Positions 26,627 through 36,164 are shown, counted from the first letter of the stretch. The stretch: 45,857 nucleotides of DNA from Richelia sp. SL_2_1 (GCA_012033205.1 JAAUSO010000040.1:1-45857); one strand, 5' to 3'. Numbers and translations are program-made. The notes: generated by a model from the sequence alone, not told the origin.

Positions 26627-26905
26627 TTAAAAATACCTAGTCTAGTATAGATATAAATTTGTGTTTCTATTTAATCTATAACTGAGCGGCGATTATCCAA
26701 ACATCCTCCTAAAAGCGCAATTTACATATAACCAAATGCATAAATTTTACTTTCTCATCTCTTTTTTAGTTATAAGTTCCTTGTGGAAACTTTAAAAAGA
26801 TTGGGTTTATATAAATTTTTATTGAAAATATCAAACCCTCTGCTTGAGTATACGGATAATAAGATATATATGATGAATATAAAAACTGTAGATGCACCAT
26901 GATAG

Positions 26906-26936
26906 GACTCTGGCTTGAAGTCAGGGTCTTTTTTTT
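26906..26936 (+). terminator. Strong intrinsic terminator without an upstream plus-strand gene
   Basis: GACTCTGGCT-TGA-AGTCAGGGTC forms a 10-bp stem (two G-T pairs), followed by eight T residues. It points to the plus strand, but the nearest plus-strand gene upstream ends at 23617. The stop codon of the minus-strand gene (26921-26923) lies within the hairpin. It may end a small unannotated RNA from 26640-26905. Confidence 0.8.
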
Positions 26937-27532
26937 GTGATTAATTTGTCAGAAAAAGTATTTTGATTGGGTTGAGTCGCTTGTATTTTCAAATATTTAC
27001 CTGCAACCCATCCAGTATTTTGTTGATATTCTACGAGAAACCACTCTACTCCATCTTGAAAATATCTTTCTTTTTTATCTTTAATTCCAATTGCATTACA
27101 TGGAATTAATCTAATTACTTGTGCATCTAAATTTGCTGCTTGACGCATATTCAAACCATCTGCATCTGGCGGACAATTTAATTTATATTGAGATGAAATT
27201 GAGTTAGTTGTAATAGAAGGAGTTGAATAATTTATTTGAGGTTTCTGTTGTGACACTATTTTTTTTTCTGCCAAATCCGGATTTTCTTGTGTATTCCAGA
27301 CATTTATAAGCTCGGCGCTGGCAAATGCAATGAATATTCCAAAAACAAAACAACAAATACCAATAAATAAACTAGCTGCGCGTGTTGAATTGGGTTGACT
27401 ATAGTTAATAGAACTAGAATTAGAACTATTAAACCTTCTTCCAAACCATGATAAAAACGGAGTAAAAAGAGAAATCCCAAACAAAATAAGTAATATACCA
27501 AAAGCAAAAAATAAAATCCCTACAATATTCAT
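26921..27532 (-). CDS. Membrane protein with SH3b-like domain
   Basis: A 203-residue protein with two N-terminal membrane helices (about 5-27, GILFFAFGILLILFGISLF; about 52-73, AASLFIGICCFVFGIFIAFA) joined by a Ser/Asn-rich loop. The C-terminal domain (about 112-185) matches the bacterial SH3 pattern: DGLNMRQAANLDAQVIRLIP, then GVEWFLVEYQQNTGWVAGKYL. Such domains often bind peptidoglycan or peptide partners. By the two-helix topology the SH3 domain may face the cytoplasm or the periplasm depending on orientation. ATG start. Function unknown; it is not in an operon. Confidence 0.8.
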   Translation of the reverse strand: MNIVGILFFAFGILLILFGISLFTPFLSWFGRRFNSSNSSSINYSQPNSTRAASLFIGICCFVFGIFIAFASAELINVWNTQENPDLAEKKIVSQQKPQINYSTPSITTNSISSQYKLNCPPDADGLNMRQAANLDAQVIRLIPCNAIGIKDKKERYFQDGVEWFLVEYQQNTGWVAGKYLKIQATQPNQNTFSDKLITKKRP

Positions 27533-27698
27533 AAAAGTTCTTTACCCTTGATTTATGTATGTCCAATACAAATCAGGAACTTGTATGTATCAATACAAGA
27601 ACCCGTAAAGCAAAGTTTAACCATCAACTATAGGAACAAACTAGTAGATTTAGTTACAATTGATTTTTTTTTGATTAACAATTAAGTAGGGAATAGGG

Positions 27699-27779
27699 AA
27701 TTGGTAATTGGTAATTGGTAATTGGTAATTGGTAATTGGTAATTGGTAATTGGTAATTGGTAATTGGGAATTGGTAATA
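27699..27779. repeat. Heptamer array (GGTAATT)~11
   Basis: About eleven nearly perfect copies of GGTAATT (TTGGTAA), the cleanest member of this family in the window, in the spacer between two minus-strand genes. Confidence 0.95.
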
Positions 27780-27796
27780 GATAATAATTGCAAATT

Positions 27797-27838
27797 AAAT
27801 CCGTGAAATCCGTGCAATCCATTTCAATCCGTGTTCAG
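27797..27838. repeat. Dispersed ATCCGTG-type repeat, copy 2
   Basis: Second copy of the AAATCCGTGAAATCCGTG...TTTCAATCCGTGTTC block of 12428-12471, differing at about two positions and again following a GGTAATT array. Confidence 0.75.
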
Positions 27839-27893
27839 AAATGGGGAATAGTTAATCTAAACTTCAAGTTGTATATTTAATGTTGCTACTGAA

Positions 27894-28679
27894 TTATAAA
27901 AAGTCATTTTCACGCATAATTTCATAAAGATTGATGTCTTTTTCTAATAAACAAGCGTGTCCGCTTTCCGGAAGTATTATAATTTTGGAAATAGGAAAAA
28001 TATTGGCTAATCTTAAGGCTTCTGTTGTAGAAGGTAAAAGTCTATCATTAGCACCAGCAATTAATAAAATCGGTTGAGTTAACTGAGTTAATTTATATTC
28101 ATCAATATAAAATTCCCGCAGTAACGATATCCGCCAACGAATTGTTTCCGGTGGCACTGAGCGCATTGCTTTCAAAAGTTCTTGCCTATCGGTACTGCTC
28201 ATTCTTGGCAATGAAGCCAAAAAAGGTAATAATCCTAAAGCGCCCATATCATAAAAAAAATTAGGCACTAAATTGGTAAATTGGGAACCCCAGTCAAAAA
28301 AAGGACGAATCCGAAAGCTAGAAGCTGGATTTAATAAAATTATCCGCTTGAACAAATGCGGTGCTGCGATGGCAACTTTTTGCGCTAAACAACCCCCAAA
28401 TGATTCTCCACAAAGATACACTGACCTTTGAGTTGTGGTCTTGAGTTCGGCATAAATTAACTTTAATACACTATTGGTCAATTCATCCCAGGTAGTGAGA
28501 TCATCTCGCGGTATTGCTAAACAGCGCACGTCAAAAGCAGTTTCTAAACCATCAGTTTGAGTTCGCAATAGTTGACCAGAACCATCCATCCCAGGTAAAT
28601 ATATAAATAGCGGATATTCTGAGTGTATTGTTCGCGGAACAAGGAAACACGGTTCTATTCCAACTTTTGGTCTATTCAT
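27894..28679 (-). CDS. Alpha/beta hydrolase, related to the esterase/acyltransferase domain of phytyl ester synthases
   Basis: A 261-residue alpha/beta hydrolase. PLFIYLPGMDGSGQLL forms the oxyanion region, GESFGG has the nucleophile Ser93, GANDRLLPS provides Asp212 and ESGHACLLEK provides His241, so the triad is complete. The opening PLFIYLPGMDGSG and FDVRCLAIP resemble the hydrolase half of plant phytyl ester synthases, suggesting lipid or phytol ester chemistry, but no acyltransferase half follows. ATG start. It is monocistronic, with a long spacer upstream. The substrate is unknown. Confidence 0.85.
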   Translation of the reverse strand: MNRPKVGIEPCFLVPRTIHSEYPLFIYLPGMDGSGQLLRTQTDGLETAFDVRCLAIPRDDLTTWDELTNSVLKLIYAELKTTTQRSVYLCGESFGGCLAQKVAIAAPHLFKRIILLNPASSFRIRPFFDWGSQFTNLVPNFFYDMGALGLLPFLASLPRMSSTDRQELLKAMRSVPPETIRWRISLLREFYIDEYKLTQLTQPILLIAGANDRLLPSTTEALRLANIFPISKIIILPESGHACLLEKDINLYEIMRENDFL

Positions 28680-28869
28680 TAGTTATTTATTAATTATTAA
28701 TTGGCAATAGTTAATTTATAAAAATCATTGAAAAAGCATTTGAGCGATGGTACTCAGATAAAAATAAGTCTGTGATTTGTGATTAACAACTTTGGGTTAG
28801 TTATTGTACTATAATTTTTGCTAGTTTTCCCTGATATGGACATGATAAATATGAGTGAGTGATTTTGCT
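28680..28869. other. Spacer upstream of the hydrolase gene
   Basis: Start of a 924-bp divergent spacer. AT-rich, expected to contain the hydrolase promoter on the minus strand; no ORF or repeat family recognised before the structured element at 28870. Confidence 0.4.
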
Positions 28870-29075
28870 AAACTGACACCTTGGACAGAGCCGCATAATT
28901 AACTACATAATCAAAAATATAACTAAAAATATTACCAACATAAAAATGTCATATTTTAGTACATTTTAATGGAGTTTTGCGATCAGACTCGGACTTGCAG
29001 TCCCAGGCGGGTAAGAACCACAGGAAAACAATCAGTAATTATTTTGACGATAAGTTTTTATGGTGCAAGAGATGA
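28870..29075 (+). repeat. Structured dispersed element, copy A
   Basis: About 205 bp shared with 36165-36369 and 42485-42660. From the left: GCATAATTAACTA, A-rich tract, TTTTAGTACATTTTAATGG, TTTTGC, then hairpin CTCGGACT-TGC-AGTCCCAG (28988-29006, one mismatch), GCGGGTAAGAA, CAGTAATTATTTT and TGGTGCAAGAGATGAA. All three copies point the same way. Hairpin base pairs co-vary between copies. No ORF. Unknown function; lies 528 bp before metG. Confidence 0.75.
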
Positions 29076-29603
29076 AAAAGCCAATTACAAATATAGTCAC
29101 AAATATATCTTAATAAAGATGGGATTCTGATAGTAGCTAAATCGGATTGTAGATAGCACAGTTGCTCGCGAGCAAAAAATTAGCCTTTTTATTATTCAGA
29201 ATCATAATTTTTCAATATAAATTTTACAAGAACATTTCAGCTTCGTTTGATAATTTTTTGACTATTTTGATATCTAAATACAGAAATTTTTATATTTTGT
29301 ATAAATAAAAAAAATCAAAAAATATCATGCTCAAAAAATATTTGTATTCAGACTGACAATCATTTGGGAAAAATTTGATTAATAATTTAGCAATAAATCT
29401 ATGATATAAATCTATGATAATTAATTATTATAATCAATTACAATCAGTTTAATTGATACTCATTTTAAATAAACCGAAAGCAAATTAATTTGCTAACATT
29501 AAAATGCGACTTGAAAAAGCATCCACAATGTTGTATAATAACGTGGTTTTGTCTGAAAAAGTCGGATAGAAAACAGTTTTTTTAGAAGTAATTTTATTTG
29601 TGC
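29076..29603. other. AT-rich spacer upstream of metG
   Basis: No ORF or RNA gene recognised. A perfect 14-bp palindrome TTGCTCGCGAGCAA lies at 29161-29174. The rest is very AT-rich and should contain the metG promoter and leader; I saw no T-box-like structure. Confidence 0.4.
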
Positions 29604-31196
29604 ATGAGTCTAGTGGATAAAACAAAAAATACATTTGCACTTACGACACCGCTATATTATGTAAACGGTTTGCCTCATATCGGTAGTGCTTACCCAACGA
29701 TGGCAGCAGATGTGATGGCAAGGTTTCAAAGGCTTTTAGGTCGTCAGGTAATTTTCGTTACGGGAACTGACGAACACGGACAGAAAATTCAGCAAACCGC
29801 AGAAAGTAAAGGTATCGAGCCTCAAAAATTTAGCAACGAAATTTCTGCTGAATTTGTATCTTTGTGGAAATTGCTTAATATTCAATACGACCGTTTTATC
29901 CGCACTACCGATATTCGTCATGAATTCATAGTTAAAGAATTCTATAATCGAGTTTTGCAAAAAGGTGATATATACCTGGGACAGCAAAAAGGTTGGTACT
30001 GCGTAGCCTGTGAAGAATTCAAAGAAGAAAGGGAATTATTAGAAGGACATCGTTGTCCAATTCATACGAATAAAGAAGTCGAATGGCGAGATGAAGAAAA
30101 TTATTTCTTTAAGTTATCGAAATATCAAAATCATCTCGAAGAATTGTATCATTCCAGACCAAATTTTATTCAACCAGAAAGCCGGCGAAATGAAGTTCTG
30201 AATTTCGTCAAAGGAGGATTGCAAGATTTTTCAATTTCGCGGGTGAATGTTGAATGGGGTTTTCCCGTGCCTAGCGATCCAAAGCATACCCTGTATGTTT
30301 GGTTTGACGCTTTACTCGGATACATCACAGCGCTGTTAGAACCCGACGACGAGCCGACTTTAGAAAACGCTTTGGCTAAATGGTATCCGATAAATTTGCA
30401 TTTAATCGGTAAAGATATTTTACGCTTTCACGCAGTTTATTGGCCTGCAATGTTAATGAGTGCCGATTTAGCTTTACCAGAAAGAGTATTTGGACACGGT
30501 TTTTTAACCAAAGATGGTCAGAAGATGGGTAAAAGCATGGGTAATACCATCGACCCCATAGCCTTAGTAGAGAAGTATGGTTCAGATGCAGTTCGTTATT
30601 ACTTTATTAAGGAAATCGGTTTTGGTAAAGATGGAGATTTTAATGAAGTTAGATTTGTTGAGGTTCTAAATGCAGATTTGGCGAAAAATTTAGGTAATTT
30701 GCTGAATCGCACTTTAAAAATGGTCAAAAAATACTGTGCGGGAAATCTAGAGTCAATTGCAAAGGAAAATATTCCTCAAGATAATCCAATCAAAGCAATT
30801 GGTTTGCAATTAGGCGAACAAGTTAAAACTAGCTACGAAGTTTTAGCTTTTGATCGAGGCTGTGAAGCTATTTTGAGGTTGTCGCAAGCTTGCAATAAGT
30901 ATATTGACGAACAAGCTCCTTGGACATTATACAAGCAAGGACAACAGCAAGAATTAGAACAAGTTTTGTATGTTGTTCTAGAATCAGTAAGGTTGGCGGC
31001 TTATTTACTTTCCCCCGTAATTCCTAACATCAGTAGCGATGTATACCAACAGTTAGGCTTTGAGATTGATTTTAATAATCAAACAGAAGCTGCAAGTGTC
31101 GCACCCTTTACTGTACATGGAAACTGGGGATTGTTGAGTAGCGAACAACAATTAGGTGAAGCAAAGCCAATCTTTCAAAGTATTGAATTGGATTGA
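29604..31196 (+). CDS. metG: Methionyl-tRNA synthetase
   Basis: Class I synthetase charging tRNA-Met. The 530-residue protein (ATG 29604; a TTG two codons upstream is less likely) has HIGSAYPT (25-32), the connective peptide with zinc-ligand cysteines CVACEEF...HRCPIH, the KMSKS-equivalent KMGKS (about 307) and an alpha-helical anticodon-binding domain with NKYIDEQAPWTLYKQ. It lacks the C-terminal EMAP/Trbp111-like domain found in some bacteria. It is followed by a labA-like gene after 276 bp, with no obvious terminator between them. Confidence 0.97.
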   Translation: MSLVDKTKNTFALTTPLYYVNGLPHIGSAYPTMAADVMARFQRLLGRQVIFVTGTDEHGQKIQQTAESKGIEPQKFSNEISAEFVSLWKLLNIQYDRFIRTTDIRHEFIVKEFYNRVLQKGDIYLGQQKGWYCVACEEFKEERELLEGHRCPIHTNKEVEWRDEENYFFKLSKYQNHLEELYHSRPNFIQPESRRNEVLNFVKGGLQDFSISRVNVEWGFPVPSDPKHTLYVWFDALLGYITALLEPDDEPTLENALAKWYPINLHLIGKDILRFHAVYWPAMLMSADLALPERVFGHGFLTKDGQKMGKSMGNTIDPIALVEKYGSDAVRYYFIKEIGFGKDGDFNEVRFVEVLNADLAKNLGNLLNRTLKMVKKYCAGNLESIAKENIPQDNPIKAIGLQLGEQVKTSYEVLAFDRGCEAILRLSQACNKYIDEQAPWTLYKQGQQQELEQVLYVVLESVRLAAYLLSPVIPNISSDVYQQLGFEIDFNNQTEAASVAPFTVHGNWGLLSSEQQLGEAKPIFQSIELD

Positions 31197-31472
31197 GAAA
31201 GATTATTTCCATGAAAGGATTTTGGATTTTGAATGATAGATTGTATTTCGAGTTACAAACAGCAAAATCTCAAATACCGATCTAATTGTTAATTTTAAAT
31301 CCAAAATCGATTTAGAGAAATTTAATCGATCGCGGCGATAAACATGATAAATATTAGCCTGGAAAAATCGCCATAAATCCCCGTAACTTACGTATATATG
31401 TAAGTAATAGGTTTAAATGATTACAAAAATAACAAAAATAATTGCCAAAATAAAAAAAGAGGTATCAGAACA

Positions 31473-32105
31473 ATGTTGAATAATATACAAGAAGAATCGA
31501 TATTTACACCAGAACAAGTTTTAGAAAATCGAGGTCGTGTAGCCATATTTATTGATGGTTCAAATTTGTTTTATGCGGCATTACAGTTAGGAATTGAGAT
31601 TGATTACACAAAATTGCTTTCTAGATTGACAGGTGGTTCTAGATTATTGCGCTCATTTTTTTATACAGGTGTAGACCGAACAAATGAGAAACAGCAGGGA
31701 TTTTTATTGTGGATGCGACGCAATGGTTATAGGGTGATTGCTAAAGATTTAGTACAGCTACCAGATGGCTCCAAAAAAGCTAACTTGGATGTGGAAATAG
31801 CAGTAGATATGATGGCTTTGGTAGATTCTTACGACACTGCGGTTTTAGTTAGTGGTGATGGGGATTTAGCATATGCAGTCAATTCGGTGAGCTATCGCGG
31901 TGTTAGGGTAGAGGTAGTTAGTTTGCGATCGATGACCAGCGACAGTTTAATTAACGTTTCCGACCGTTATATCGATTTAGAAGCTGTTAAAGATGATATT
32001 CAGAAGACACCTCGTCAAGGATATCCCTATCGTCCATTACCCGAAATGAGTTTTTTGGAACAATCACCTGAAATGGTAAATCCTCGTTTAGAACTTCAGG
32101 AATAA
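31473..32105 (+). CDS. NYN domain protein, LabA-like
   Basis: A 210-residue protein of the NYN (PIN-like nuclease) superfamily. Acidic motifs expected for metal binding are present: AIFIDGSNLFYA (about 24-35), KANLDVEIAVDMMAL (about 107-121) and VLVSGDGDLAYAV (about 130-142). LabA, a homologue in Synechococcus, affects circadian-clock-dependent gene expression (established); nuclease activity is inferred. The C-terminus after about 180 is Pro-rich and variable. The ATG is preceded by AGAGGTAT about 11 bases upstream, a reasonable ribosome-binding site. Hairpin repeats lie between it and lptC. Confidence 0.85.
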   Translation: MLNNIQEESIFTPEQVLENRGRVAIFIDGSNLFYAALQLGIEIDYTKLLSRLTGGSRLLRSFFYTGVDRTNEKQQGFLLWMRRNGYRVIAKDLVQLPDGSKKANLDVEIAVDMMALVDSYDTAVLVSGDGDLAYAVNSVSYRGVRVEVVSLRSMTSDSLINVSDRYIDLEAVKDDIQKTPRQGYPYRPLPEMSFLEQSPEMVNPRLELQE

Positions 32106-32126
32106 AGTTGAATACTTTTTCTGTTG

Positions 32127-32276
32127 GGTAAGAAGTCGGGTTTTGATTGCAGTTGTCTTGTGTTACAGATATGCAAGACAAAAACCCAACTTCTAAAACT
32201 TAATCAGTGAAAAGTCGGGTTTTTATGAGAATTTCTGATGTTACGGATATTCATATCGTAAAAACCCGACTTCTGT
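32127..32276. repeat. Two AGAAGTCGGGTTTT hairpin units
   Basis: Two successive units: arms at 32129/32186 and 32210/32260 (AAGTCGGGTTTT and AAAACCCRACTTCT). Same family as 2977-3170 and 14041-14106. Located just after the labA-like stop, where they may act as a terminator. Confidence 0.78.
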
Positions 32277-32375
32277 GATTATCGTCGTAGTTTACTTTTA
32301 CTTCGGGGGTACTCACGTTAAATTTTTACGTCTGTGAATGTAGGATGGCGCAAACAACTGTCTAATATAAACAGG

Positions 32376-33535
32376 ATGAAAAGTTTAAGTTACAAAGTTT
32401 TGAGTCTATATTTTCTATTATGTGCTTTCTCTCTATTGACATTAGTTAGTTGTGGAGCTAAAAAGCCTACAATTAACGAAGAACCAGATGAAACCGCATC
32501 AGTCCAAGAAGACGAAAGTAAATTTACTTTTCAAGGAGTAGCTTTAGAACAATTTGATGAAAAAGGTCAACCAATTTGGAAAGTAAACGCCAAACAGGCT
32601 AAATACACCAAAGAAAAACAAATTGGTGAAGCTGAAAATCCAGATGGTGAATTGTATCAAGATGGTAAAATAGTTTATAAAGTAACCGCACAAAAAGCTG
32701 ACATCAGACAAGATGGAAAGCAATTGTTTCTCAAAGGTCAAATTGTGGCTACAGACCCCGAGAACGGTGTTGTATTGCGCGGTAATGAATTAGAATGGCG
32801 ACCACAAGAAGACTTACTGATTGTTCGTAATCAACTTAACGGTACTCATAAACAATTGCAAGCTGTAGCTCAAGAAGCAAAAGTTAAAACTCGCGAACAG
32901 CGGATTGATTTTTTGGGGGAGTAGTAGCTAAATCAGTAGAACCTAATCTGCAAATGCGAACCGAGCAGTTAACCTGGATGATTAAACAGGAAAAATTAAT
33001 TGGCGATCGCGCCATGCAAATTGACCGTTTCCAGGATAATAAAGTTATCCAGCGTGGTAGGGGAGATGCCGCGTCGGTTTTTTTGAAAACAGAAATTGTG
33101 AATATCACAAAAAACGCCTTCATTGAATTACTAGACCCCTTGGTACAAATAGCGAGTAACTCAATGACTTGGAATATCAAAGCCGAAACAGTAAAAACAA
33201 ATGCACCTTTGAAAGTGGTGCATCGTGCTGAAAATGTAACTGTAAGTGGTAATCGGGGAGAATTAAAAATCCCTGAAAAAACAGTATATGTCCAAGGTGA
33301 TGCTAAAGGTGTCGGACAAAAAGGTCAGTCAATCCAATCGAATAATTTAACTTGGTATTTAGACAAACAATTAGTAGAAGCCTCTGGAAATGTAGTATAT
33401 GCTCAAACAAGTCCTCGATTTACTTTTAAAGGTGAAACAGCTACTGGTAATTTACAAACAGAAAATGTAGTGGTTAAAGGGGGAAATTCCGGCGATAGAG
33501 TAATTACAGAAATTATTCCACAATTAAACAATTAA
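32376..33535 (+). CDS. lptC: LPS export protein LptC-like lipoprotein, frame interrupted
   Basis: Two pieces in adjacent frames form one protein of about 386 residues. The ATG at 32376 begins a lipoprotein signal (MKSLSYKVLSLYFLLCAFSL) with lipobox LVSC; an in-frame GTG lies at 32334. Repeated beta-jellyroll segments follow (FTFQGVALEQFDEKGQPIWKV; LFLKGQIVATDPENGVVLRG; VYVQGDAKGVGQKGQSI; RFTFKGETATGNLQTENVVV), typical of the LptC/OstA fold that bridges inner and outer membrane for LPS transport. A stop (32922) ends the first part; adding one G to the G5 run at 32915-32919 restores DFLGGVVAKSVEPNLQMR without other change. Sequencing error or a recent mutation is likely. Confidence 0.85.
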
Positions 33536-33635
33536 ATTAGGAACTGGCTAATGGGGTTCGGGAGTAATAGGTAATTGGGAATGTTCATAATTACTTCTCT
33601 AAATGTTACTCCTGTTCTAACAATTTCATCACATT

Positions 33636-33932
33636 CTACTCATCAGAAAATAGTGATTCTAAATCTCGATAACCACTTATCACACGAGTTATATCAATTC
33701 CATCTTCTCTAGGGTAGTAAAACACAACATAATCATCCACAATAAAGCCGTGTAGATTTGGTGCTAGTTTTTCATAACTTTTACCCATATTAGGAAAACC
33801 AGCTACTAATTTACACTTTTTACGTATATCATCAAAAAGCTTGCTCGCAGCTTTAGCATTACTGCGAGCAATATATTCACAAATTTCATCTAAATCTTGG
33901 ATTGCCTCATCAGAAAATGAATAATTACTCAT
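33636..33932 (-). CDS. RelE/ParE-family toxin
   Basis: A 98-residue toxin of the RelE/ParE superfamily. YSFSDEAIQDLDEICEYIARSN at the start and GFIVDDYVVFYYPREDGIDITRVISGYRDLESLF at the end match ParE (RVISGYRDL corresponds to the conserved RVLHGRRDL-like motif). ParE members poison gyrase, while RelE members cut mRNA; the partner's ParD-like fold favours ParE. The ATG overlaps the antitoxin stop by 4 bases. It lies between convergent lptC and the carboxypeptidase gene and is a typical small mobile addiction module. Confidence 0.9.
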   Translation of the reverse strand: MSNYSFSDEAIQDLDEICEYIARSNAKAASKLFDDIRKKCKLVAGFPNMGKSYEKLAPNLHGFIVDDYVVFYYPREDGIDITRVISGYRDLESLFSDE

Positions 33933-34186
33933 TCTTCTGATTCCTCAGCAATCTGACGTATCTTTTCTTGAAACCGTGCAAAAACTATCTCCCCATCGGT
34001 AACTTTACCTTGGATAATTTGTTCAGTCCCAAGCGCTATTTTTTGCCGTAATTCTGCTAATTTTCGTTCTCTTTCTTCTAAAAGTTTAAAAGCCTCATTG
34101 ATAACATCATCTGCACTAATGAATCTACCCATAGCTACTTGTGCTTGAATAAATTTCTCGTGTTCTGGTTTGAGTTGAATATTCAT
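33929..34186 (-). CDS. ParD-like antitoxin (ribbon-helix-helix)
   Basis: An 85-residue antitoxin, first gene of the pair. MNIQLKPEHEKFIQAQVAMG then RFISADDVINEAFKLLEERE is the ribbon-helix-helix DNA-binding pattern of ParD/CopG proteins; the charged C-terminal helix would wrap the toxin. The stop overlaps the toxin start by 4 bases (ATGA). Such antitoxins normally repress their own promoter; the short upstream spacer (34187-34254) should contain it. ATG start. Confidence 0.88.
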   Translation of the reverse strand: MNIQLKPEHEKFIQAQVAMGRFISADDVINEAFKLLEERERKLAELRQKIALGTEQIIQGKVTDGEIVFARFQEKIRQIAEESEE

Positions 34187-34254
34187 TGCTTATCCTTTTT
34201 TGTCAAATAAAAGCAAGCTTACCCAATCCTCAATTTCCAAATTGATAATTGAAT

Positions 34255-35577
34255 TCAGCTTTTATACAACACTTCATTATCAGTTGGTTTACCGAATTCG
34301 GGTATTAGTTTTTTCCCAGAAGTCGGACTTATACCAGTTGAATCAGTTGCTTGCACTTCTAATTCTTTAAGTATTGCTTGCAGTAACTTGTCCTGTTGGG
34401 AACGAAAACCAGGGACAAATGTACCTTTATTAATAATAGTAAACCAAACTAAACCGCGATTTTTTGTGGGCATGACTCCAGCCAAAGCACTAACATCACT
34501 TAAGGTGCCAGTTTTAAAAGCAGTGTCTTTCGGAATGCGTCTAGCGTAAGTTGTGCCGCGATAGTCTAAGCCTGAAGTAGGGAAAAAGTCGGCTACAGTT
34601 AAATTGTGAGGGGCTGCTAAACGTTGAATTGCCATTAACATCGCAGTAGCAGCTCGTGCAGAAATCCGATTTTCTTGTCCGAGTCCGGAGCCATTGATCA
34701 ATTGAATTTCCGATTGCGGTACTCTTGCGAGTTCGGCAGCAGTTGACTGGACTACCCTTGCTCCTCCTACTGATTCTGCAAGCATTTCAGCCATTTCGTT
34801 ATTGCTAAAAACGTTCATCTCATTAATTAACTGTGTCATCGGTAATGAATAATGACGTATGAGGGGAGTTTGAGAGGATTCCACTTCTTCGACTGCTTCA
34901 ACTTTTCCAGTAATGACAACTTGGGGTTTTGGAGTACCTTTAGCCATACGGGAGTATTGCATGGTAATATTCCTAGACCAAGTAGTAGAATTAATTGCGC
35001 TTTTGAATGCTTCTCCTGCTAATTGGGGATTGCGCTGGAAATTCATTGCGAATTTACCAACAACAATTAAATTGCCATTAACCCGCTTGATGCCCATTTT
35101 ATTGAGCATATTAGCAATAGTTATTGCTTCTTCCCAGACAAATAAAGGATCACCGCTAGCATTAACTACTAAATTTCCTTCTAAAACACCATTTTTAATT
35201 GGTCCAGTGGCACCGATCAAAGTTTCAAATTTATGGTCAAGACCCCAATGTTTGAGTACAGCAAGTGAAGTCGCAATTTTGGTTAAAGAGGCAGCAGGTA
35301 GAGGTTTGGTAGCTTCATGATTAGCCATTAGTATCGGACCTGACTGTATCCAAATACCTTGGACGGGGGTTTGTTCGGGTTTGATTAATTTTAATGTTTC
35401 TAGTTCTTTTAAATATCCTTGGATCATATTATTTCTGGCTGGATTTGGATCGGGAGTGAGAACTAATCCAGGACCCGTTTGCCAAGCCAAAACATCAAAA
35501 GCCTGTATTGGCTGAACTTTGACTCCTGCCATATCTAACCACAAAGACATTAAACCCGAACCAAATAATTCCAGCAT
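34255..35577 (-). CDS. D-alanyl-D-alanine carboxypeptidase (PBP4/S13-like)
   Basis: A 440-residue penicillin-binding protein. SLTK (97-100, SxxK), SNNEMAE (SxN, about 262) and KTGT (about 355) are all present. Similar to PBP4/DacB, which removes terminal D-Ala from peptidoglycan peptides or cuts cross-links in the periplasm. The N-terminus MLELFGSGLMSLWLDMAGVK is weakly hydrophobic and is not a classical signal peptide, as in related cyanobacterial proteins. The insert between SxxK and SxN is shorter than in E. coli DacB. ATG start. It is monocistronic, downstream of a 1.2-kb spacer. Confidence 0.9.
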   Translation of the reverse strand: MLELFGSGLMSLWLDMAGVKVQPIQAFDVLAWQTGPGLVLTPDPNPARNNMIQGYLKELETLKLIKPEQTPVQGIWIQSGPILMANHEATKPLPAASLTKIATSLAVLKHWGLDHKFETLIGATGPIKNGVLEGNLVVNASGDPLFVWEEAITIANMLNKMGIKRVNGNLIVVGKFAMNFQRNPQLAGEAFKSAINSTTWSRNITMQYSRMAKGTPKPQVVITGKVEAVEEVESSQTPLIRHYSLPMTQLINEMNVFSNNEMAEMLAESVGGARVVQSTAAELARVPQSEIQLINGSGLGQENRISARAATAMLMAIQRLAAPHNLTVADFFPTSGLDYRGTTYARRIPKDTAFKTGTLSDVSALAGVMPTKNRGLVWFTIINKGTFVPGFRSQQDKLLQAILKELEVQATDSTGISPTSGKKLIPEFGKPTDNEVLYKS

Positions 35578-36164
35578 CCTTTACTCCTATACAAGTTGTA
35601 GCTACCATTGCTGCTGTAATACTACGCACGCATTGCGAACCCATTATTCATGCTCGTAATCATAGCCGTTGATTATTGCTTACGTGAAGAGGGTAATATA
35701 ACAAATTTTTGCTATTAATCTCAAGTTTGCTTGAATTTTTCGCGCAACGATTATTATTACACTTCTCGTTGCATTCACCTAGTGCAAGCTCGTTGCGATC
35801 GCACTAAATTGATGGGTGAAAAACTCAAGTCTAAGCTAGGTGTTTCCAACTGAATTCCAGATTAGCAATAGATTTCTAGTTGTTTGGACGATTGATTTTA
35901 ATTGTTTTTGTAGAGCATGGAAGCGTTTAGTTTTCACCTTTAACTTTTTTCTCAATATACTTAGATACCTATAAATTAAAAAAATCTTTGATCAACTATA
36001 GGAGTTACTGACAAATAAATCCTGAGAACGCCTTTTTTAAATGATTGCCTGGTGGTGGCTGTGAATATATTCTTGATGTCCAGCATCCCGTCAGGCAAAT
36101 TCCCCTAATTTTTGAATTTCGGATCGGAAAAAATCATCTTGATTTGAATTATTTAGTTGATTTT
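35578..36164. other. Long spacer, first half
   Basis: Part of a 1.2-kb divergent spacer between the carboxypeptidase gene and plsX. No ORF above 60 codons fits a gene. A GCGATCGC site lies near 35796 within TCGTTGC repeats (35767-35803). I recognised no RNA gene. Confidence 0.4.

Noticed and set aside
27699-27779. CRISPR array
   Set aside because: Units are 7 bp without spacers; no cas genes in the window.
29076-29603. T-box or riboswitch ahead of metG
   Set aside because: No T-box sequence (UGGGUGG-like) or SAM riboswitch core could be recognised in the AT-rich leader.
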